The translations under genes and the position numbers were made by a program. DNA of 27,868 nucleotides from Armatimonadota bacterium (GTDB taxonomy: Bacteria > Sysuimicrobiota > Sysuimicrobiia > Sysuimicrobiales > Kaftiobacteriaceae): the NCBI GenBank assembly GCA_020028535.1, contig JAIBHM010000005.1:1-27868 (forward strand), in the 5' to 3' direction. The notes beneath the pieces were generated by a model that saw only the letters and a list, made by a program, of their open reading frames with translations, ran no database searches and was not told the DNA's origin. Positions 22,459 to 27,868 of this stretch are shown here, piece by piece (the stretch's first letter is position 1; each line of letters opens with the position of its first letter).

Positions 22459-23622
22459 TCAGCGAATGTTTGGGGTGGTCAGTGGAGGCTTGCGGCGCAG
22501 CTGCGAGACGATCTCCGGGACAACGTGAAGAAGGTAGTCAACGTCCGCGGCTGAGGTCGTGCGCCCGAGCGAGAAACGCACCGTGCCCTTCGCGATGTCC
22601 GGCGGAAGGCCGATCGCGGAGAGGACGTGCGAGGGCTCGAGACTGCCCGAGGTGCAGGCTGACCCGCTGCTCGCGGCGACGCCGCGGAAATCGAGGGCCA
22701 TCAGCAGCGACTCGCTGTCGGCGCCTTCAAACGACACGTTCACGTTTCCAGGCAGGCGGTCGGTCAGAGAGCCGTTGAGACGCGCCCCGTCGATCCGTGC
22801 CAGTCCCTGCGCGAGGCGATCGCGCAGGACACGCAACCGCGCCGCCTCTTCCTCCATCGACTCGAGCGCAATGCGGATGGCCTCGCCAAACCCCACGGCC
22901 GCCGGCACGTTCTCGGTTCCCGCCCGCCGGTTGCGCTCGTGCGACCCGCCGTGCTGGATGCGGGAGATGCGCGCGCCCTTGCGGACGTACAACGCGCCCA
23001 CCCCTTTGGGGCCGTAGCGCTTGTGCGCGGAGATCGAGAGCAGGTCGACGGAGAGCTCGTCCACGTGCACCGGCATGATCCCCACCGTCTGCGCCGCGTC
23101 CGTGTGCATCAGCACGCCGCGCTCGCGCGCGAGCCGGCCGATTGTCTCGATCGGCTCGACTGTGCCGATCTCGTTGTTCGCGTGCATGACGGAGATCAAG
23201 ATCGTGTCGTTTCGGATGGCAGCTCGGACGTCGTCGGGATCGACCCGGCCCTCGCGGTCGACCGGCACGAACGTGACCTCGTATCCACGGGACTCCAGGA
23301 ACCCGCACGCCTCCAGGACCGCGTGGTGCTCGACGGTGGTGGTGACGAGATGGCGGCCCCGGGATTCGTTGGCGAACGCCGAGCCGAGCGCGGCGAAGTT
23401 GTCGGACTCCGTCGCGCCGCTGGTGAAGACGATCTCCGATGGTGTCGCGCCGATCGCCCGGGCCACGTGCTCGCGCGCGCGATCCACAGCCTCGCGCGCT
23501 TCCTGGCCCCAGGCATGGATACTGGAGGCGTTGCCGAACCGCTCGGAAAAGTACGGGAGCATCGCCGACACGACGCGCGCATCCACCGGTGTGGTGGCGC
23601 CGTGGTCGGCGTAGACGTGCAT
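22459..23622 (-). CDS. iscS: Cysteine desulfurase (NifS/IscS family)
   Basis: The product has 387 residues, a PLP enzyme that turns cysteine into alanine and passes the sulfur on as a persulfide for Fe-S clusters or other thio-cofactors. Conserved parts are YADHGATTPVD at the N-terminus, TSGATESDN, the aromatic-stacking His in TTTVEHHAV (His100), Asp175 in MHTDAAQTVG, the PLP lysine in SISAHKRYGPKGVGALY (Lys201) and the persulfide loop ASSGSACTSGSLEPSH (Cys323). The loop form SACTSGS matches group I NifS/IscS enzymes. The ATG at 23622 overlaps the MerR gene stop (TGATG). Its position upstream of nuo fits the cluster demand of complex I. A role in selenium delivery is possible but not shown. 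Confidence 0.92.
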   Translation of the reverse strand: MHVYADHGATTPVDARVVSAMLPYFSERFGNASSIHAWGQEAREAVDRAREHVARAIGATPSEIVFTSGATESDNFAALGSAFANESRGRHLVTTTVEHHAVLEACGFLESRGYEVTFVPVDREGRVDPDDVRAAIRNDTILISVMHANNEIGTVEPIETIGRLARERGVLMHTDAAQTVGIMPVHVDELSVDLLSISAHKRYGPKGVGALYVRKGARISRIQHGGSHERNRRAGTENVPAAVGFGEAIRIALESMEEEAARLRVLRDRLAQGLARIDGARLNGSLTDRLPGNVNVSFEGADSESLLMALDFRGVAASSGSACTSGSLEPSHVLSAIGLPPDIAKGTVRFSLGRTTSAADVDYLLHVVPEIVSQLRRKPPLTTPNIR

Positions 23623-23951
23623 CAACGCGCGAGCGCTAACGCGACGCGGGGAGCCAGCGGCGTGCCGCCCCTGGCGGGAAGAATCTCGCCCACCCGAACG
23701 GCCTGGCGCGCGGCCAGGAGGCGGAGATGCAGCTTCACTGCGCGGAGCGGAACTCTCCGCCGCAGCACGAGATAGCGGATCTGCTGGGCCCGTTGGATGT
23801 CGCCCCAGGCATAGAGGCGGCGGCGTGACCGGCTCTCTCGAACGGGGCCGATCAGCCCTCGCGCCTCCCACCTGCGGAGGGTCGTGGCGGAGACACCCAC
23901 CAGGCTGCTGGCGACGGAGACTGTGAAGAGGGGTTGCGTCTGCTGCTTCAT
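23622..23951 (-). CDS. MerR-family transcriptional regulator
   Basis: The product has 109 residues. The N-terminal winged helix-turn-helix reads FTVSVASSLVGVSATTLRRW followed by EARGLIGPVR, then RRRLYAWGDIQRAQQIRYLV, typical of MerR/HspR-like proteins. A short C-terminal helix (about 68-85) would serve for dimerisation. There is no cysteine, so it senses neither metal through thiols nor an Fe-S cluster by the usual means. AAGGAA lies 5 nt before the ATG at 23951. Its TGA overlaps the cysteine desulfurase start, so the two are co-translated and the regulator may control this unit. HspR-like regulation of stress genes is the alternative. Confidence 0.85.
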   Translation of the reverse strand: MKQQTQPLFTVSVASSLVGVSATTLRRWEARGLIGPVRESRSRRRLYAWGDIQRAQQIRYLVLRRRVPLRAVKLHLRLLAARQAVRVGEILPARGGTPLAPRVALALAR

Positions 23952-24000
23952 GGGCGTTCCTTAGAGAACGGGCTGTCAGACTTCTATATTTCCCGATTCG

Positions 24001-24009
24001 AGTATAGCA
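24001..24009 (-). promoter_or_regulatory. Extended -10 promoter of merR-iscS
   Basis: On the minus strand TGC-TATACT (24009-24001) forms an extended -10 about 50 nt upstream of the MerR ATG. No good -35 is seen. The local DNA is AT-rich for this window. The predicted start lies near 23994, giving a leader of roughly 43 nt that includes the ribosome binding site. Confidence 0.5.
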
Positions 24010-24136
24010 ATGTAGAGGTGCATACTGGAACTGCCGAACAGAGTGGCGAAATGGGGCTCAAATGGGCCATCCTGGGCGAAACTCGCCCAAAAACCGCTGA
24101 GAATGCCCCTAACCGGCTAATTTCCACGCCATACCC

Positions 24137-24820
24137 TCAGAAGGCGGCGCTCTCGAGTCTCTTGATGAACCGGTCCCGCTCAGGGTTGTCGCTCCGGCGG
24201 CTGGCAGCGATCGCAGAGTCCCTATCGTATGCCACCCTGTGAAGCGAGGCCTTCCACCGGCCGCCGTCGGGTGTGAGGGTCGCGAACGACGCCCGCCAGT
24301 CACCGTCGAAGGGGACCCCGACGCTGCCGGTGTTTACAAGCAGTTTGCCCACCACCTCCCGGATATAGGCCTGGTGGATGTGGGCGTAGACCACTGCCGC
24401 GGCGTCGGCCTCTTCGAAGACCCGGCGGACTTCGTGCTCCGCGGCATCCGGACGGACGACGTCGCTGATGCTCCACGGCGTCGCATGGATGACGACCAGG
24501 GCGCCGGCCTGATCCTGGTGACGCCAGAGAAATGGAAGCTCTGCGAGAAACCTGCGGTCTTCTTCAGAGAGTTGGGCGCTGCACCAACTGATGGGATCCG
24601 TGATCCTCGCCGGCGCTTTTGTGAGCCATTCGTCGGTGTTCCCCCGAATCGCCGGATACCCGCGGCGCCGGAAGAGCGCCACGCATTCGGCCGGTTTCGG
24701 CCCGCCCAACGCCAGATCACCACCCACGACCACCCGAGACGGATGCATCCGATCGAGCTCCCGGAGCACCGCCTCCAGAGCCCAGAGATTGCCGTGGATG
24801 TCAGAGATCACCGCGATCAC
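24137..24820 (-). CDS. Calcineurin-like metallophosphoesterase (YfcE-type)
   Basis: The product has 227 residues. The dimetal phosphoesterase motifs are in order: VISDIHGNLWALEAVL (D-x-H), VVVGGDLALGGPKP (GD), AIRGNTDEW (GN-x-D/H), VVIHATPWS and YAHIHQAY (GH-type). LLVNTGSVGVPFDGD follows near the end. The family hydrolyses phosphomonoesters or phosphodiesters with Mn or Fe; the substrate is not evident. The GTG start at 24820 overlaps the NUDIX gene stop (GTGA), so the two are coupled. Confidence 0.87.
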   Translation of the reverse strand: MIAVISDIHGNLWALEAVLRELDRMHPSRVVVGGDLALGGPKPAECVALFRRRGYPAIRGNTDEWLTKAPARITDPISWCSAQLSEEDRRFLAELPFLWRHQDQAGALVVIHATPWSISDVVRPDAAEHEVRRVFEEADAAAVVYAHIHQAYIREVVGKLLVNTGSVGVPFDGDWRASFATLTPDGGRWKASLHRVAYDRDSAIAASRRSDNPERDRFIKRLESAAF

Positions 24821-25398
24821 GGCTGCACCGTGCCAAACACGGCCTCAATAAAGCCTTTCATGATGCGCGCCGTGGCTCCCCAGATCTCGTGTCTGCCATG
24901 GTAGTAAAAGTACACCTGGATGCGCTCACCGGGCGCGCGATCCCGCTCCTCGATACGCAGTTTTGTCGGGTCGCGGAACGTTGAGAGCGGGACCGAGAGC
25001 ACGTCCGCGATCTCGTCGGGATTCACTCGCAGCGGCACGGGGTGCGGGATGACGCCCACAAACGGCGTGATGACGAACCCGCTGACCACCGTGTACACGT
25101 CGTCGAGAGCACCCAGGATGCGGATCTGGTCTCGCGGAACTCCGAGCTCTTCCTCGGTCTCTCTCAGCGCGGTATCCAAGGGTCCGGAATCCCCCTTATC
25201 TTCCGCGCCACCCGGCAGCGAGATCTGCCCCTTATGATGCTCGACCGCCTCAGTGCGCTTCGTGAAGAGCGCGTAGGTTTCATCCCCGTCCCGGTACAGA
25301 GGGAGTAATACTGCCGCGCGGCGCTGCCTGGGGTCGTTGATGATGCTCCGCTGCCTCGACGCGAGACGCTGCTGGATCACATCAGGAAGGTCATCCAT
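24817..25398 (-). CDS. NUDIX hydrolase, CoA pyrophosphatase type (NudL-like)
   Basis: The product has 193 residues. The CoA-specific motif upstream of the NUDIX box is clear in LFTKRTEAVEHHKGQISLPGG, continuing into a box ending TALRETEEELGV with the metal-binding REtxEE. The family splits CoA or acyl-CoA into 4'-phosphopantetheine and 3',5'-ADP in the cytoplasm. The ATG at 25398 has no good Shine-Dalgarno. It is the first gene of a unit with the metallophosphoesterase. Confidence 0.88.
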   Translation of the reverse strand: MDDLPDVIQQRLASRQRSIINDPRQRRAAVLLPLYRDGDETYALFTKRTEAVEHHKGQISLPGGAEDKGDSGPLDTALRETEEELGVPRDQIRILGALDDVYTVVSGFVITPFVGVIPHPVPLRVNPDEIADVLSVPLSTFRDPTKLRIEERDRAPGERIQVYFYYHGRHEIWGATARIMKGFIEAVFGTVQP

Positions 25399-25716
25399 CG
25401 TTTCTAGTGGGGTTACAGACCGGACGGGCAGACCCCTGCGGAGTCAGCTCGAACGGCCGCTCGCCACCTCCAATGGGGGTTATCCACAAGACTTGCCACA
25501 ATATGTTGATATCTCAGCAGGAAACCGGGGGGCCAACAGTGAACCTATTTCAAGACCCACAGGGGGGAGGAGCCACGAGTCTGGGCTGACTCCACGACAG
25601 GCTCCCCACACAAGCAGCATCCGGATCATCACCACTCCTCCTCTGCCTGCACCTCCTCCCTGGGGTCGATTTCATCTCTCGGCCACGCTCTCGCCGGGCC
25701 GTCAGTAGAGTGATTA
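25399..25716. other. Divergent spacer between the NUDIX gene and thyA
   Basis: This 318-nt spacer separates divergent genes and must hold both promoters. Its middle (25480-25515) is AT-rich and contains a perfect DnaA box. A small GAGTC/GACTC hairpin lies near 25577-25592. I see no -35/-10 pair that matches consensus well, no riboswitch-like fold I recognise and no convincing small gene. Confidence 0.4.
25480..25488 (+). promoter_or_regulatory. Solitary DnaA box
   Basis: TTATCCACA is an exact match to the DnaA-box consensus. A weaker relative, TTGCCACA, follows 5 nt later, so on the minus strand TTGTGG occurs twice 13 nt apart. There is no cluster and no dnaA/dnaN nearby, so this is not an origin. 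Regulation of the flanking thymidylate synthase or NUDIX gene by DnaA is possible, and chance is not excluded. Confidence 0.35.
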
Positions 25717-26637
25717 ATGATGGTGCCCTACAGACCGTTCCACGAACGTACGCCCGACAAGCAGTACCGCGATCTTCTGGCGCGCATTCTGGAGTCGGGA
25801 GAAGAAGTTCCCACCAGGCAAGGCGTTCCCGCCCTCCGGCTGGTCGGCCATCTCATGCGGTTTCCGCTCGACAATGGCTTCCCCGTGATCACCGAGCGGG
25901 ATCTCGTCAGCAAACCGAAGACCAGGCCCTCGCCATTTCATCAGGCCGTCGGCGAGATCTGCGCCTTTCTCAACGGCGCCCAGACACAGCGAGAGCTCGA
26001 GGAATTTGGCTGCTTTTGGTGGTCGGAGTGGGTCACAGCCGAGGAGTGCGCGAAGTTCGACCTCCCGGCCGGCGATCTCGGCCCGGCCTCATACGGCGCG
26101 GCCTTCCGGCGATTCCCTACCGCAGAGGGAACGACATTCGATCAGGTGAGCCGGTTGATCGAGCAGATCCGCGCCTCTCCGCACATCCGCCATCACGAAC
26201 TCACGCCCTGGATCCCGCAGTATCTTCTCCAGTCGAATGGACGGAAGCGACGGGCGGTCGTCCCGCCCTGCCACGGGTGGGTCCACGTACACATCAATCC
26301 CTCTACCGGCACCCTCATCCTCAGCCACCGGCAGCGCAGCGCGGACGTACCAGTGGGGCTGGTGTTCAACTTGATCCATTACGCGGCCCTCGCGCTGATG
26401 ATCGGCCAGATCACGGGATACACGCCGAGGGAGCTCGTCTATTACATCGAGGACGCGCACATCTACCGGAACCAGATTCAGGATGTGCAGGCCATGCTGG
26501 CGACGGAGCCGCAGCGGTTTCCCACGGTGCACGTCGATCCCACCGTGACCGATGTGTTCTCGTTCCGGCCGGACCACTTCGCCGTCACGGACTACCAGCC
26601 ACAGCTCTCCCGCCGCAGAATCCCGACCCCTGTCTGA
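25717..26637 (+). CDS. thyA: Divergent thymidylate synthase (ThyA family)
   Basis: The product has 306 residues. The ThyA fold is visible throughout: TRQGVPALRLVGHLMRFPLD, DNGFPVITERD, EICAFLNGAQTQRELEEFG, WWSEW, DLGPASYGAAFRRFP, the nucleophile PPCHGWVHVHI (Cys185), LSHRQRSADVPVGLVFNLIHY (Arg207, Asp210, Asn218) and EDAHIYRNQI (His248, Tyr250). The enzyme methylates dUMP to dTMP with methylenetetrahydrofolate. Departures from the norm are IRHH..PWIP in place of the phosphate-binding SRR..WNP, one extra residue in DLGPxYG, and a long N-terminal part. A dCMP or dUMP hydroxymethylase-like member of the superfamily is the alternative, though Asn218 favours dUMP. Two ATGs are in tandem at 25717 and 25720; no clear Shine-Dalgarno. 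Confidence 0.82.
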   Translation: MMVPYRPFHERTPDKQYRDLLARILESGEEVPTRQGVPALRLVGHLMRFPLDNGFPVITERDLVSKPKTRPSPFHQAVGEICAFLNGAQTQRELEEFGCFWWSEWVTAEECAKFDLPAGDLGPASYGAAFRRFPTAEGTTFDQVSRLIEQIRASPHIRHHELTPWIPQYLLQSNGRKRRAVVPPCHGWVHVHINPSTGTLILSHRQRSADVPVGLVFNLIHYAALALMIGQITGYTPRELVYYIEDAHIYRNQIQDVQAMLATEPQRFPTVHVDPTVTDVFSFRPDHFAVTDYQPQLSRRRIPTPV

Positions 26638-26660
26638 CCATCGAGACGGGCCTCGCGCGG

Positions 26661-26684
26661 GCCGGCATATGGATTACCGCCGGC
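26661..26684. terminator. Possible hairpin between convergent genes
   Basis: GCCGGC (26661-26666) and GCCGGC (26679-26684) form a 6-bp inverted repeat with a 12-nt loop, midway between the convergent thyA and beta-propeller genes. A tight CCCGC-AG-GCGGG pair follows at 26691-26702. There is no T-run on either strand, so terminator function is only a guess. Confidence 0.3.
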
Positions 26685-26718
26685 TGAGCTCCCGCAGGCG
26701 GGCCTGATGCCCACGTGA

Positions 26719-27840
26719 TCAGCTGACGATCGTGACCACGCCCTGCACGCGCGGCAGGCCCTTCGCCAGCCGCCTCCACGAGTCGCCTTCGTCCATGCTG
26801 CCGTAGATCTCCCCGGCGGTCGTCCCGAAGTAGATCCCCGCGGGCTTCAGGCTGTCGCTATCCATTCCATGGCGTAAGACGACGGTGTGCACCTTCCGCG
26901 GCAGCCCCTCGCTCATCTTCTCCCAGCGGTGGCCGCCGGTGCGGCTGCGGTAGACGTCCAGCGCGCCCTGGATGCAGGAGTTGTGCTTCTTGCATTTGCC
27001 CTGGTAGGCGGGAATGACGAAGACCGTCTCCTGGTCTCGAGGATGGACCGCCAGCGGAAAGCCGTGGCGATCGGGGAGCCCGGCGGAAATGTCTACCCAT
27101 GTCTTGCCGAAGTCGTCGCTGCGGTACACGCCGCAATGCTGCTGGCGATACACGGTGCTGGTGGCCGCCGGCGAGATCTCAATGCGGTGCGTGCAGGCGT
27201 GCACGCTTGCCAGGTGCCCCTGGATGGACTTTTGACGTTCCTCGTCAGACACCGGTATGTCCAGCGTCGAAGTGCCGGCAGCGGGGCAGGTCTCAAAGAC
27301 CCCCTGCCGCGCGTACTCCCACGTCTCGCCGGCGTCTTCAGTCCGCACGGCTCCGTGGTCCGTGCTGCTGACGATGATCATACGCTTCGGATTCTGGGGG
27401 TCGATGTGGATCCCGTGCAGCGAGTTGCCGATCGTCCCCATGGCCCAGTCGCCCCACCGGCTTTCCTTGCCGGGCGCATTGAGGTAGCCGGCGGCCGCCT
27501 GCCAGGTTTTCCCTCGGTCGGCGCTTTTGAACAGGTAGCTGTAGTGCGTCCCCGCCCACAGCTCGCGGGAATCTTTCGGGTTCACCGCCAGCGTCCACAC
27601 CTTGCGGATCGGCAGCCCGTCGTTGAGCGGCGCCCACGTGCGGCCGCGGTTCCGGCTGCTCAGGATTCCCTCGGTCGAGGTCGTCGCGTAAAGCGTGCTC
27701 GTCTTCGGATCCCAGGCGAAGTGATTGACGGACACGCCTTTGAGGAAAGGGCCGCGGCGGCGCCATTTAGCGCGTTTCGCGTTGCTCTCGAGCACAAACA
27801 GACCTTTGGCCGTGCCGGCCAGCACCATCACATTAGGCAT
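26719..27840 (-). CDS. BNR/sialidase-like beta-propeller protein (WD40/YVTN-type repeat superfamily)
   Basis: The product has 373 residues and no signal peptide or membrane helix. It consists of repeated beta-propeller blades with Asp-box-like motifs: SRNRGRTWAPLNDGLP, SADRGKTWQAAAG, EDAGETWEYARQG, SDDFGKTWVDISAGLP, RTGGHRWEKMSEGLP and MDEGDSWRRLAKGLP. These S/x-D-x-G-x-T-W repeats are typical of BNR proteins often annotated as exo-alpha-sialidases or glycosyl hydrolases, but no sialidase catalytic Arg triad can be assigned. It has several cysteines (KCKKHNSC; FETCPAAG). GGAGG lies 7 nt before the ATG at 27840. The function is unknown; binding or scaffolding is as likely as catalysis. Confidence 0.8.
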   Translation of the reverse strand: MPNVMVLAGTAKGLFVLESNAKRAKWRRRGPFLKGVSVNHFAWDPKTSTLYATTSTEGILSSRNRGRTWAPLNDGLPIRKVWTLAVNPKDSRELWAGTHYSYLFKSADRGKTWQAAAGYLNAPGKESRWGDWAMGTIGNSLHGIHIDPQNPKRMIIVSSTDHGAVRTEDAGETWEYARQGVFETCPAAGTSTLDIPVSDEERQKSIQGHLASVHACTHRIEISPAATSTVYRQQHCGVYRSDDFGKTWVDISAGLPDRHGFPLAVHPRDQETVFVIPAYQGKCKKHNSCIQGALDVYRSRTGGHRWEKMSEGLPRKVHTVVLRHGMDSDSLKPAGIYFGTTAGEIYGSMDEGDSWRRLAKGLPRVQGVVTIVS

Positions 27841-27868
27841 TGCATCGCCTCCGGAGAGTGGTCGGAGG

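Noticed and set aside
24073..24089. Hairpin TGGGCG-AAACT-CGCCCA as a terminator of the metallophosphoesterase gene
   Set aside because: In the minus-strand transcript the T-run comes before rather than after the stem, and on the plus strand it is followed by A residues.
25399..25716. Replication origin around the DnaA box
   Set aside because: There is only one perfect box and one weak relative, no dnaA, dnaN or gidA/parA genes, and no AT-rich 13-mer cluster.
1..27868. Global reassignment of TGA to an amino acid
   Set aside because: TGA is the natural stop of most genes here, often within conserved ATGA or GTGA overlaps, and no other gene is interrupted by it.
1..27868. CRISPR arrays, tRNA or rRNA genes, transposons and prophage genes
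   Set aside because: I saw no regularly spaced repeats, no cloverleaf T-loop sequences, no rRNA-like stretches and no transposase or integrase reading frames.

Overview
The window is about 28 kb of GC-rich bacterial chromosome, densely packed with housekeeping genes. It comes from an organism with an aerobic-type respiratory chain. I found no rRNA, tRNA, CRISPR array, transposase or phage gene. Most genes lie on the minus strand with 1-8 nt start/stop overlaps (ATGA, GTGA, TGATG), which implies long translationally coupled operons. The organism cannot be named from this sequence. High GC, many GTG starts and leaderless-looking promoters would suit an uncultivated Terrabacteria-type lineage, but that is weak inference.

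Layout. (1) 1-843, minus: a TlpA/ResA-type thioredoxin gene translationally coupled to ccdA, which runs off the left edge. The thioredoxin reading frame has an in-frame TGA exactly where the first cysteine of the WCxxC active site belongs, and the frame is intact on both sides. This is best read as a selenocysteine (UxxC) enzyme. (2) 965-5765, minus: a five-gene operon of alaX (tRNA mischarging editing), two divergent Fpg/Nei-type DNA glycosylases, an M20 amidohydrolase and a SAM hydroxide adenosyltransferase (DUF62). (3) 5764-6035, plus: two very short hydrophobic peptide genes with near-perfect Shine-Dalgarno sequences and similar sequences, closed by a strong terminator. (4) yjjX (minus) and lgt (plus) are divergent around a 26-bp spacer in which two overlapping -10 elements appear to give leaderless transcripts in both directions. 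(5) 7346-7885: a gene-poor stretch with a 15-bp perfect hairpin and a 22-bp near-palindrome present twice. (6) 7886-22361, minus: the complete 14-gene complex I operon nuoABCDEFGHIJKLMN, followed by an unknown 81-residue protein and a Rieske ferredoxin. (7) 22459-25398, minus: a NUDIX CoA pyrophosphatase, a metallophosphoesterase, a MerR-type regulator and a cysteine desulfurase. (8) 25717-26637, plus: a divergent thymidylate synthase, with a solitary perfect DnaA box in the spacer upstream. (9) 26719-27840, minus: a BNR-type beta-propeller protein.

How they fit together. Complex I oxidises NADH and pumps protons. The cysteine desulfurase just upstream can supply sulfur for its many Fe-S clusters. 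CcdA passes electrons across the membrane to the extracytoplasmic TlpA-like selenoprotein. YjjX, the NUDIX enzyme, AlaX and the glycosylases handle damaged nucleotides, mischarged tRNA and damaged DNA. The two points most worth following are the predicted selenoprotein and the microprotein pair.
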